A stretch of 64,000 bases of DNA, from assembly GCF_003478035.1 (NCBI RefSeq), contig NZ_QUEP01000003.1, positions 1 through 64,000 of the forward strand, in the 5' to 3' direction. Every line of letters begins with the position of its first letter. Positions within the stretch are counted from its first letter, which is position 1. Made by a program: the position numbers and the translations under genes. The stretch is from Clostridium sp. OF03-18AA. Its GTDB lineage: Bacteria > Bacillota > Clostridia > Lachnospirales > Lachnospiraceae. Of this stretch, positions 1-6,652 are shown one piece after another. The notes beneath the pieces are model-generated. The model saw nothing but the letters and a program-made list of their open reading frames with translations, was not told the DNA's origin and did not search any database.

Positions 1-1058
1 CGCGCACCGCAGGAAATCAAAATCGACTTAGCGGTTTTGCCGGCTGCCAGCTTATATTTCTTATACTGCCGCACTGCGAAGTGGTTTGGCTTTTCCGATT
101 CCAGTGCATCAAACATCAGGTCTACAGGATTTTTGAACTCCTCGTCATCCTCCCGGACTTCCATGGCGTTGATGAACTCAATGAGGGTGGAGAAGTTTTG
201 CTCCTCCACCGGAGCCTCATAATGGATATATCCGATAAGGGCACAGTACAGAAGCGTTTCTGCCTTGACCCAGAAATCGTCCCCGGCTTTTCCTTCGCCT
301 TTGGTATTGGCAATCAGCGTTGTTACCAGCTTCAAGATGTCCTTTTCGCTATGGATATAGGCGAAAGGGTTATAGTGCATGGACTTCTTGAAGTTGATGG
401 TATTTAGGACCTTGATTCGGTACGGCTCATAAATGACCTTGCCGTGCTTATCCTTCATGGACTTTCCGTCCTTCCCCAGCTTGGGCGCACCCCTTTGGAG
501 CATTTTTCCGCACTCCACCAGAATTGTTCCCTTCGGGTCCGTCACAACATAGGAGCTGTGCATCTGCATCAAGTTGGGTTTCAGCCAGAATCGGGTCTTA
601 CCGGAACCGGAGCCGCCAATCACCAGTACATTTTTGTTTCTGGCAGTCTTGGGGTCCTTGGGGCGGCTGTTCATGGTCAGGCTCTCCGTTTTCGTCAGAA
701 TCACATTGTTCTGAAATACAGGATCAACGTAAGGTGCAATATCCTCATGGGTTCCCCAGCGGGCCGAACCATATTCCAAACCATGTCGATATTTCTTGGC
801 GTTCTTGCTTTTAAGATACACCGCCAGCCTCAGACCAGCACCGCAGCACAGCCCTACCAACAAGTCCAATGGATGCAGGCTTGGCCAGAAACTTTGCAAC
901 GCCCCAGGCAGAACCGCAACCAGCGAAAGAAACTTTTCTGAAGCATCCGCCCCTTGTGTCATTCGCCATGCCTCTCCAAAATTGGTAGCAAACAGCCCCA
1001 GCAGAATATACGGCATATTCAGCAAAACGAGCTTTTTGATGTCCAATGTCTTTTTCAT
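1..1058 (-). CDS. VirD4/TraG-type conjugative coupling protein (partial, 3' end outside window)
   Basis: About 352 codons are open from an ATG at 1058 to the left edge; there is no stop in the window, so the gene is cut. The product is a type IV coupling protein, the membrane ATPase that brings the relaxosome to the mating channel. Residues 1-80 hold two hydrophobic segments, followed by a YGSARWGT stretch, and a Walker A loop GGSGSGKT lies at about 148-155, followed by VVTDPKG, typical of the VirD4/TraG family. The start is preceded by AAAGGAG and overlaps the stop of the PcfB gene as ATGA, so the two are translationally coupled. This pairing is the standard arrangement in Tn1549/CTn-type ICEs. 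Confidence 0.93.
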   Translation of the reverse strand, partial: MKKTLDIKKLVLLNMPYILLGLFATNFGEAWRMTQGADASEKFLSLVAVLPGALQSFWPSLHPLDLLVGLCCGAGLRLAVYLKSKNAKKYRHGLEYGSARWGTHEDIAPYVDPVFQNNVILTKTESLTMNSRPKDPKTARNKNVLVIGGSGSGKTRFWLKPNLMQMHSSYVVTDPKGTILVECGKMLQRGAPKLGKDGKSMKDKHGKVIYEPYRIKVLNTINFKKSMHYNPFAYIHSEKDILKLVTTLIANTKGEGKAGDDFWVKAETLLYCALIGYIHYEAPVEEQNFSTLIEFINAMEVREDDEEFKNPVDLMFDALESEKPNHFAVRQYKKYKLAAGKTAKSILISCGA

Positions 1059-1555
1059 CGTTCCAGCTCCTTTCGCTTGGTGCGATCCACCACAGCATTT
1101 TTAACCATCTCTTTGAACTGGTTAAGTTTTGCCAGTACGGACGGGCGCTCTGTTTTCGTTGCCTTTTTGACCTTTTTGTTGGTGTACTCTGTAAAAGCTG
1201 CTGTCAGAGCATCTGCATCACGGCCTTTGAAAAAAATCAGGTACTTTGGCGGAGAACTGCTGCGGTCCTTTTTCACCGCATAATCCACACCATATTTCCG
1301 GGCGATTTTCTCAAACTCCTTGATAGAGGGGTCTGTGATCTCAATGTTGGATATTCCCTGATTCTGCCCGACAAGCTGCTTCACAGTCTGTTTTCCATGC
1401 GGAACAACCGGCGCATCACGGCTTCTCTGTTTTTCCAGCTTCTTTTCCTTTCGATGTGCCATGTACTTGCTTATGGCAGCCTTAAACATTCTGCCGGTAA
1501 ACTTTGTTCCACCGACAACCAGCGTCAAAGTTCTGTTTTCCACTTCTTCCTGCAT
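1055..1555 (-). CDS. PcfB family (DUF3801) conjugation protein
   Basis: This 166-residue basic protein resembles the PcfB family, small cytoplasmic proteins that are always next to the VirD4 coupling protein in Gram-positive conjugative elements and are thought to help present the relaxosome. It has an N-terminal region (about 1-40) followed by a Lys/Arg-rich stretch (KYMAHRKEKKLEKQ) and a second domain around 65-150. The start has a strong GGAAAGGAGG site. Its stop overlaps the coupling-protein start by four bases. Assignment is by recognised sequence style plus context; PcfB itself is poorly understood biochemically. Confidence 0.82.
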   Translation of the reverse strand: MQEEVENRTLTLVVGGTKFTGRMFKAAISKYMAHRKEKKLEKQRSRDAPVVPHGKQTVKQLVGQNQGISNIEITDPSIKEFEKIARKYGVDYAVKKDRSSSPPKYLIFFKGRDADALTAAFTEYTNKKVKKATKTERPSVLAKLNQFKEMVKNAVVDRTKRKELER

Positions 1556-1601
1556 TTTCTCGCCTCCTTTCCACGAAGTTTGCAGGGAATCTCTTTTTTT
1601 G

Positions 1602-1643
1602 CTAAGGCGGAACCACCAGCCGCCGCAGAAGATAACGCTTCAT
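1602..1643 (-). CDS. possible 13-residue leader peptide or gene remnant
   Basis: A very short reading frame (MKRYLLRRLVVPP then TAG) follows an excellent ribosome binding site, AAGGAGGGCGGT directly before the ATG. The site sits immediately behind the stop of the preceding small gene, and the PcfB ribosome binding site follows about 30 bases downstream. The strong initiation signal is what sets it apart from chance. It could be a translated leader that couples the two flanking genes, a decayed gene, or an unused site. No family is recognisable. Confidence 0.3.
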   Translation of the reverse strand: MKRYLLRRLVVPP

Positions 1644-1653
1644 ACCGCCCTCC

Positions 1654-1968
1654 TTAGCGTAACTGGTCAGAATGGTCATAGTGCAGATTGCCCTGGCGTA
1701 CCTTTGCGTGGCTCAAAATCTTAATCTGCCCCTTTTCCTGACTATCCAGTGCTTTTTCATAACCGGTATCCGACAGGAACAGGCGGGTTCGTTCGCCTTT
1801 CCAGCCAACAGGGGAATCGTTCGTCAGCACATCAAAAATAATCATGTGCCGGGTGTCCTCCGCAAAACGCTGGAGATCCATATATCCATGACCGTGATAA
1901 TTCTGCGCTCCTGCCTTTGCCCGCATTTCTTCCATCAGCTGCCCTATGGTCTTTCCCTCAGACATCAT
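1654..1968 (-). CDS. small ICE protein, paralogue of the 3159-3434 product
   Basis: This 104-residue protein has a clear site (AAAGGAG) before an ATGATG start. I do not recognise a named family. Its core (RHMIIFDVL ... GERTRLFLSDTGYEKAL ... GQIKILSHAKV) aligns with the core of the 91-residue protein at 3159-3434 (RWMIEFSVL ... GEEMRLFLTEDGYQAAL ... REIKIKRYARV), so the two are paralogues within the same element. No membrane segment or signal peptide is visible. It follows the terminator of the replication gene and so probably starts the conjugation transcript that continues into PcfB and VirD4. Confidence 0.75.
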   Translation of the reverse strand: MMSEGKTIGQLMEEMRAKAGAQNYHGHGYMDLQRFAEDTRHMIIFDVLTNDSPVGWKGERTRLFLSDTGYEKALDSQEKGQIKILSHAKVRQGNLHYDHSDQLR

Positions 1969-2000
1969 GTTTGCTCCTTTCTCCCGGCAGTTCCGGGCAA

Positions 2001-2027
2001 TAAAAAAGCGGCCATTTACCAGCCGCC
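2001..2027 (-). terminator. intrinsic terminator at the end of the replication initiator gene
   Basis: On the minus strand GCGGC, a nine-base loop and GCCGC are followed by TTTTTT. The stop codon of the initiator gene lies inside the loop. It separates that gene from the conjugation genes. Confidence 0.7.
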
Positions 2028-2876
2028 ATACAGATCGTGATTTACTTGTGAGGTGTAATGATTGCTTATCGTGGTCGGTGCATTAAACAGAACGGTCAGA
2101 AGATACTGCTTCATGTTACGAATTTCCGTGGTGTTCTTCTGTAAACAGTCCATGACAAACTCAATGTGCGAGTTATCCAGCTTCAAGAACCTGGAACGAA
2201 CGATTTCATGCGGAAAATCGCTTCCTGCAATACGGGTGGTCTTTCGCTTTGCACAGACCGTTTCCACGATCAACTCCACAATTTCGTCCAAATCCTCCCG
2301 ATAAGTTTCATATTGCTGACACAGGTATTCATACCCGATATTCTCCTGAATCAATTCCCGATAACTCTCTATCTCTGTGAGTGACATCGCATCCCTTCCT
2401 TTCCGTTCCGGCAGACAATCTGCCGCGCAATCCCGGAAGGGAATGGAATCGGTACTTGATCCATAAATATTTTGTTTTTGAGTATTTGATTTCTCTATAT
2501 TTAATTCTGCGGGCTTTTCCGTATCCGGTTTATCCATATACGGGTTTTCCGTATCTGGTGAATCCGTATCCGGTTTTCTAAGCTGTGGCTGCTCGTATAT
2601 GACATACTCTGTATCGCTGATGCGTCCCTGCCGGTCACGCAGCTTGTGCCGTACAATATAACCGGCGGTCTCCAATTCCCGCAACGCAGTGCCTATGGCA
2701 TCCACGCCCTCCTTACAGATCTTTGCAAGACCACGGGTGGTGTAATTCCAGTCCTCTGGCAAAGACAGCATCATGGAAAGCAGCCCCTTGGCTTTTAACG
2801 ACAGGTTTGCATTTCGTAAATGATGATTGCTCATCACAGTATAATCACGGGTCCGTTCAATGCGAAAAACGGCCAT
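2016..2876 (-). CDS. ICE replication initiator protein A (RepA_N/DnaD-like)
   Basis: The product is 286 residues from ATG 2876, chosen over an upstream in-frame codon at 2918 because AAGGAGTGAGG precedes it and because the protein then begins MAVFRIERTRDYTVMSNHHL, the usual start of this ICE family. Residues about 5-110 form a winged-helix replication-initiator domain (LSLKAKGLLSMMLSLPEDW, then an AGYIV wing). A middle region around 115-140 repeats KPDT/SPDT/NPYMDKPDT, a low-complexity linker. The C-terminal part (about 165-280) is a second helical domain of DUF6017 type. It likely starts autonomous replication of the excised element. The gene is bracketed by terminators on both sides, so it is its own transcription unit. 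Confidence 0.82.
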   Translation of the reverse strand: MAVFRIERTRDYTVMSNHHLRNANLSLKAKGLLSMMLSLPEDWNYTTRGLAKICKEGVDAIGTALRELETAGYIVRHKLRDRQGRISDTEYVIYEQPQLRKPDTDSPDTENPYMDKPDTEKPAELNIEKSNTQKQNIYGSSTDSIPFRDCAADCLPERKGRDAMSLTEIESYRELIQENIGYEYLCQQYETYREDLDEIVELIVETVCAKRKTTRIAGSDFPHEIVRSRFLKLDNSHIEFVMDCLQKNTTEIRNMKQYLLTVLFNAPTTISNHYTSQVNHDLYGGW

Positions 2877-2905
2877 CGACCTCACTCCTTCCGAATTTTG
2901 GGTAC

Positions 2906-2940
2906 AAAAAAACCGCAATCCTCATTCCAAAGAATTGCGG
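2906..2940 (-). terminator. intrinsic terminator after the small ICE gene
   Basis: On the minus strand CCGCAAT and ATTGCGG form a stem followed by TTTTTTT. It ends the parA-parB-small gene transcript just before the ribosome binding site of the replication initiator gene. Confidence 0.75.
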
Positions 2941-2943
2941 TGT

Positions 2944-3135
2944 TCAACACTTTTCAAATTTTCTTGCATAAAACCAAAACAGCGGCTTTCGAGGACGCGC
3001 CTCTGTAAATGGCTCCTCCTGAGCGAAAGGAAGTGTTTGCATCACTCGGTCAATATCCGTTGATTCCATGTCATGCTGAGATTTGCAATCTTCCCGGATT
3101 GCTTCTTGAATTTCCTTTACCGTACACATAGTCAT
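2944..3135 (-). CDS. small ICE protein of unknown function
   Basis: A 63-residue reading frame follows a GGAAAGGA site; initiation could be at 3135 or at the second ATG two codons later. The sequence is acidic at first (VKEIQEAIREDC) and ends with a basic aromatic tail (RKPLFWFYARKFEK). I recognise no family. It is the last gene of the parA-parB transcript, directly before an intrinsic terminator. Position, ribosome binding site and fit to the operon support it as real. Confidence 0.6.
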   Translation of the reverse strand: MTMCTVKEIQEAIREDCKSQHDMESTDIDRVMQTLPFAQEEPFTEARPRKPLFWFYARKFEKC

Positions 3136-3158
3136 TCCTTTCCTTTCGTTGTATGGGT

Positions 3159-3434
3159 TTATGAGCGGCGGCGTTTTCCCGGTTTGAAATCGAGGATATG
3201 TCCCTCAATCACACGAGCGTAACGCTTGATCTTGATTTCCCGGCGCTGCTGGCTTTGCAGGGCAGCCTGATACCCGTCCTCGGTCAAAAACAGCCGCATT
3301 TCCTCTCCGGGGCTTCCGTAAGCTGTGCTGGGACGCAGGACGGAAAACTCAATCATCCAGCGGGTGTTATCCCAAAACCTCTCTACGGCGAGAATTTTGT
3401 GTCCTTTCAGCTCACGGGCTGAAATATCCCTCAT
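3159..3434 (-). CDS. small ICE protein, paralogue of the 1654-1968 product
   Basis: This 91-residue basic protein starts behind AAAGGAG and lies 12 bases after the parB stop. Its core matches the 104-residue protein at 1654-1968: an aromatic/hydrophobic strand (RWMIEFSVL), a GEEMRLFLTEDGYQAAL segment and a KIKRYARV segment. The tail KPGKRRRS is strongly basic. The family is unknown to me. Co-transcription with parA and parB could mean a role in element maintenance, but this is only inferred from position. Confidence 0.7.
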   Translation of the reverse strand: MRDISARELKGHKILAVERFWDNTRWMIEFSVLRPSTAYGSPGEEMRLFLTEDGYQAALQSQQRREIKIKRYARVIEGHILDFKPGKRRRS

Positions 3435-3446
3435 AGGCGGCTCCTT

Positions 3447-4373
3447 TCATCGTTCCTGGTCTCTCTGACGTTTTTTCTGCCATGCCTCCAGCAGCTTGAT
3501 GATGGTTTCCTGCATCCGCTGGGGCGTATAGCTTTTAGGGAAATACTTCCGCAAGGTGTCAGAGGTAAATGTCACTCGGTCCAGATCGCTTTTCTTTTCC
3601 TCACCCATGATGACACGCATCATATCGAGGGTCAGATGCCCCTCCTGACTGTATTTTTTGAGCCGCTGGGCTTGAGAAAGAGAAGGGGTAGCCTGTTCGC
3701 TGTCCATCGCGTCCAACAGGTCTACCTGTTCCTCCTTTTTGAGAAAGGACAGCTCATAAGCAGGATTTAAGGCAATTTTCTTTTCATCCACCATGTCCAG
3801 CAATTCGGGAATCAGCTCTGTCAGGCGAATAAATCTCTGAACCTGATTTCTACTTGAACCCGCCTGTTGTGCCAAAATTTCATCCGCACGCAACCTCGTC
3901 CCAACTTGGGACGAAGTTAAATCTACTCGTTCGCCCTGATGTTTCATGGCATCCAGCTTCATTTTATAAGCAAACGCCCTTTCACTGGGGAGGAGACTTT
4001 CTCGTTGCAGGTTGCTGTCAACCATAATAATTGTGGCTGCATCATCATCCAGATCACGGACAATTACCGGCATGGTCTCTTTTTCTGCCAGTTCACTTGC
4101 TCTGTGCCGTCTATGTCCGGCCACCAGTTCATAACCACCCTCCGGGTCAGGACGGGCAATCGCAGGAACCAGCACACCATACTGCTTGATACTGTCTGCG
4201 GTTTCCATCATGGCTTCGTCATCCTTGACTTTGAATGGATGCCCTTTGAACGGGTGCAGTTCCGACAGCGGGATTTCTACTACTTTTTCTCTCTGAGCAT
4301 CGGCACGGCTCTCCTCCGTAGAAAACAGATCATCTACCGATGCCAGCTCTACTTTTTTCGCGCTGCTTTTCAA
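3447..4373 (-). CDS. parB: ParB/Spo0J-type partition protein
   Basis: The 308-residue product has the ParB N-terminal nuclease-like fold with IPLSELHPFKGHPF at about 34-47 and the conserved box GHRRHRAS near 107, then a helix-turn-helix region (LAQQAGSSRNQVQRFIRL) around 188-205. ParB binds parS-like sites and works with ParA to retain the excised element. The start is TTG at 4373, supported by AAGGAGGTG seven bases upstream; no ATG or GTG gives a comparable fit. The gene begins inside the end of parA, with a 44-base overlap in another frame, so the pair must be translated from one message. Confidence 0.92.
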   Translation of the reverse strand: MKSSAKKVELASVDDLFSTEESRADAQREKVVEIPLSELHPFKGHPFKVKDDEAMMETADSIKQYGVLVPAIARPDPEGGYELVAGHRRHRASELAEKETMPVIVRDLDDDAATIIMVDSNLQRESLLPSERAFAYKMKLDAMKHQGERVDLTSSQVGTRLRADEILAQQAGSSRNQVQRFIRLTELIPELLDMVDEKKIALNPAYELSFLKKEEQVDLLDAMDSEQATPSLSQAQRLKKYSQEGHLTLDMMRVIMGEEKKSDLDRVTFTSDTLRKYFPKSYTPQRMQETIIKLLEAWQKKRQRDQER

Positions 4374-5151
4374 GTTTCAACACCTCCTTCGTCAGATTTC
4401 GATACCCCTCTGCCACCTTACCGCCAGGGTCATGGGCGAAAATACTTTTTCCCTCTGCGCTAATTTCCTTTGCCCGGACAGAATGGGGGATTTCCGTTCC
4501 AAAGACTTTGATTTTACTTCCATAGGTGTCCCGCAGCAAAGCAGCAATCTCTTTGGCAAAGTTGGTGCGGTTATCCACCATCGTCAGCAGGATACCGTCA
4601 ATCTGGAGCTTTGGATTGATCTGCCGTTTCACCTTACTGACCGTAGATAGAAGCTGTTCCAGTCCTTTGGCGGGCAGATACTCTGCCTGAACGGGAATAA
4701 TGATCCTATTCGCAGCGGCCAGCGCATTAACTGTGAGCATACCAAGGGAGGGCTGGCAGTCGATGAGGATATGGGAATATTGTCCCTTCAGTGTGTCCAG
4801 ATATTGCCGTAAAATCGTTTCACGGCTCATGGCGTTTACCAAAGAAACCTCCATACCGGAAAGCTGAATATCCGCAGGCATCAGGTCAACGCCTTCTGCA
4901 TGATGCAGAATACCTTCTCCGGGGCGTATAGGCTGATCCATCAGAATTTTGCCCATTGCATCCGACAGTGTAAATGGCAGCTTGTCTGGTTGCGGATTTC
5001 CCAAGCTGATTGTCAGGCTTCCTTGCGGGTCCCCGTCGATCAGAAGCACTTTCTTTCCGGCCTGTGCCAGACCTATTCCCAAGTTCGCACAGGTTGTTGT
5101 TTTGCCAACGCCGCCTTTCTGGTTGGCGATGGCGATGATTTGTGTGTTCAT
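4330..5151 (-). CDS. parA: ParA/Soj-type partition ATPase
   Basis: The 273-residue product has the deviant Walker A motif KGGVGKTT at 12-19, a Walker A' LLIDGDPQG near 39-47 and Walker B ILIDCQPSLG around 128-137, which is the full ParA set. With ParB it provides segregation or stability to the circular ICE. It starts with ATG behind GAGGTG. It is the first gene of a parA-parB-small gene operon. A conserved hairpin 43 bases upstream leaves no room for a promoter nearer the start, so the message must come through that hairpin. Confidence 0.94.
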   Translation of the reverse strand: MNTQIIAIANQKGGVGKTTTCANLGIGLAQAGKKVLLIDGDPQGSLTISLGNPQPDKLPFTLSDAMGKILMDQPIRPGEGILHHAEGVDLMPADIQLSGMEVSLVNAMSRETILRQYLDTLKGQYSHILIDCQPSLGMLTVNALAAANRIIIPVQAEYLPAKGLEQLLSTVSKVKRQINPKLQIDGILLTMVDNRTNFAKEIAALLRDTYGSKIKVFGTEIPHSVRAKEISAEGKSIFAHDPGGKVAEGYRNLTKEVLKLEKQREKSRAGIGR

Positions 5152-5193
5152 GACTTCACCTCATTTCTGATTGTTGCTGTTGTTTCTGGAAAT

Positions 5194-5241
5194 AGAAAAA
5201 GCCGCCACTTCAAAATTAACAGTGAAGTGACGGCTCTTTCT
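5194..5241 (-). promoter_or_regulatory. hairpin in the parA leader, terminator or attenuator
   Basis: AGAAAAAGCCGCCACTTCA and TGAAGTGACGGCTCTTTCT form a stem of about 19 pairs with one or two mismatches and a 10-base loop. On the minus strand it is followed by an interrupted T run (TTTTTCT). It stands between any promoter further upstream and the parA start, so it could attenuate parA-parB expression or block read-through from outside the element. Confidence 0.55.
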
Positions 5242-5393
5242 ATCGCCGGAATACGAGTTCCTGAAATGAAAAAAGCACCCAGCATTTATACTGTGTGCTA
5301 CATCAAATTCATATTTAATTATTCAAATTAGCTCAAACTATGCCAATCTGCCACAGCCAAAAAACGAGGGGAAGGAGGGCTGAAAAGCACCCC

Positions 5394-5505
5394 AAAAATC
5401 GGCTCTCGGTTAACCACTTTGGGAACCACTTCCCCCTCTTTTTGCCCTCTTTTTAGCCAGTTAACCACTTGCGGACCACTAAAAATTGGATGAAATCGGC
5501 TCTCG
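5394..5505. repeat. paired direct repeats at the presumed ICE end
   Basis: AAATCGGCTCTCG occurs at about 5396-5408 and 5493-5505. Between them CCACT(T) boxes occur in two pairs: TTAACCACTT at 5410 and GGAACCACTT at 5422, then TTAACCACTT at 5461 and CGGACCACTA at 5472. Boxes in a pair are 11-12 bases apart (one helical turn) and the pairs are about 51 bases apart. The stretch has no convincing gene. It fits arm-type integrase sites or iterons of the element. Confidence 0.6.
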
Positions 5506-5550
5506 TTTTGCCAAATTTGGTCAAACCATATCAGCTCGTTTAGATATAGC

Positions 5551-5586
5551 AAAAGCCCGGAAAACCTTGATTTTCCGGGCTTTTTG
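5551..5586. terminator. terminator of the rplM-rpsI operon
   Basis: AAAAGCCCGGAAAA and TTTTCCGGGCTTTTT form a near-perfect stem with a five to six base loop, 30 bases after the rpsI stop. It has A and T runs on both sides and may work in both directions. Confidence 0.85.
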
Positions 5587-5615
5587 AACCATTTTGATAT
5601 AGTCTGAGCAGTCGA

Positions 5616-6008
5616 TTATCGCTTGCTGAACTGCGGAGCTCTACGAGCTGCTTTGAGACCGTACTTCTTTCTTTCTTTCATACGCGGATCTCTTGTTAAG
5701 AAACCAGCTTTCTTTAATACCGGACGGTACTCGATGTCTGCGTGAAGCAGAGCTCTGGAGATACCATGACGGATAGCGCCTGCCTGTCCGGAAACTCCGC
5801 CGCCGCGAACGTTAACGATAACGTCGAACTTATCAGCTGTCTCTGTTGCTGCTAACGGCTGACGAACGATGAGCTTTAATGTCTCAAGACCAAGATACTC
5901 ATCGATATCTCTCTTGTTGATTGTGATCTTACCTGTTCCCGGTACAAGATATACTCTTGCGATAGATTTTTTTCTTCTGCCTGTTCCGTAATATTTTGTG
6001 CTAGCCAT
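5616..6008 (-). CDS. rpsI: 30S ribosomal protein S9
   Basis: The 130-residue product begins [20 protein letters not shown] and ends [17 protein letters not shown], the invariant S9 ends; the C-terminal KR tail reaches the P-site tRNA in the 30S subunit. Length is normal for the family. AAAGGAGG precedes the ATG. It follows rplM after 28 bases in the usual two-gene operon and is followed by an intrinsic terminator. The ICE lies just beyond that terminator; the 3' end of rpsI appears intact. Confidence 0.99.
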   Translation of the reverse strand: MASTKYYGTGRRKKSIARVYLVPGTGKITINKRDIDEYLGLETLKLIVRQPLAATETADKFDVIVNVRGGGVSGQAGAIRHGISRALLHADIEYRPVLKKAGFLTRDPRMKERKKYGLKAARRAPQFSKR

Positions 6009-6036
6009 TATGAATTTCCTCCTTTCAGACCTCTAA

Positions 6037-6471
6037 TTAAAATTTGATTTCTAAAACTTCCGGCTTCTGTGCTGCCTGCTCGTGATCCGGGCCAGCGTAA
6101 ACGTGAAGTTTTGTGATCATGCTTCTTCCTAAAGGTCCCTTCGGGAGCATTCCCTTAACTGCTAACTCGATAACCTTCTCCGGCTTCTTCTCGAGCATTT
6201 CTCTTAAAGTTGTCTCTTTCATTCCGCCTACATAGTCGGAGTGGCTGTAGTAGATCTTCTGGTCTAACTTCTTACCTGTAACTTTGATCTTGGAAGCGTT
6301 TGTTACGATCACGTAATCGCCGCAGTCGATGTGCGGAGTGTAGATCGGTTTGTTCTTTCCTCTTAAGATCTTTGCTACTTCTGATGTCAGACGACCTAAT
6401 GTATATCCTGTAGCGTCAACTACGTACCATTTTCTCTCAATTGTTGCTGGACTAGCCATAAAGCTCTTCAT
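6037..6471 (-). CDS. rplM: 50S ribosomal protein L13
   Basis: From ATG 6471 the product is 144 residues, the usual L13 length, starting [20 protein letters not shown] and containing [16 protein letters not shown] and [10 protein letters not shown]. An in-frame frame open to 6567 was rejected because AGGAGGTCAACCC directly precedes 6471 and because the extra residues would come from the leader. L13 is an early assembly protein of the 50S subunit. It heads the rplM-rpsI operon under a consensus promoter. Confidence 0.98.
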   Translation of the reverse strand: MKSFMASPATIERKWYVVDATGYTLGRLTSEVAKILRGKNKPIYTPHIDCGDYVIVTNASKIKVTGKKLDQKIYYSHSDYVGGMKETTLREMLEKKPEKVIELAVKGMLPKGPLGRSMITKLHVYAGPDHEQAAQKPEVLEIKF

Positions 6472-6569
6472 GGGTTGACCTCCTGTTTGTACTAAATCAA
6501 TCAATGTTCCTTTATCGTAAAATACTGTCTCCGGGGCTTTGGCTACAGCATTTTCAACCGATGTCACAG
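6472..6569 (-). ncRNA. rplM 5' leader, candidate L13 autoregulatory leader
   Basis: The roughly 95-base leader between the promoter and rplM holds AAAATGCTGT and ACAGTATTTT, which pair (one G-U) around a 16-base loop. Firmicutes rplM messages often carry an L13 leader that lets the protein repress its own operon, so this is a candidate for that element. I judge it from position and one hairpin only. Confidence 0.4.
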
Positions 6570-6575
6570 TTATAC

Positions 6576-6604
6576 ATTATATTATACATGGTCGGGTGTG
6601 TCAA
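6576..6604 (-). promoter_or_regulatory. consensus sigma-A promoter of rplM-rpsI
   Basis: TTGACA (6599-6604), a 17-base spacer and TATAAT (6576-6581) match the consensus exactly on the minus strand. Confidence 0.9.
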
Positions 6605-6652
6605 CCATTTTTCTTCAAAATTTCGATTAAATTTTGCCGAAAAACCTATATT

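Noticed and set aside
811..1098. 95-residue minus-strand frame at the VirD4 start
   Set aside because: It is another frame of the VirD4/PcfB coding region; the VirD4 frame is better supported by its Walker A motif and ribosome binding site.
1046..1657. 203-residue plus-strand frame opposite pcfB
   Set aside because: Antisense shadow of a real gene, with no ribosome binding site and no recognisable domain.
5328..5552. 74-residue frame on the minus strand between parA and rpsI
   Set aside because: No ribosome binding site, no family resemblance, and it coincides with the direct repeats and terminator flank.
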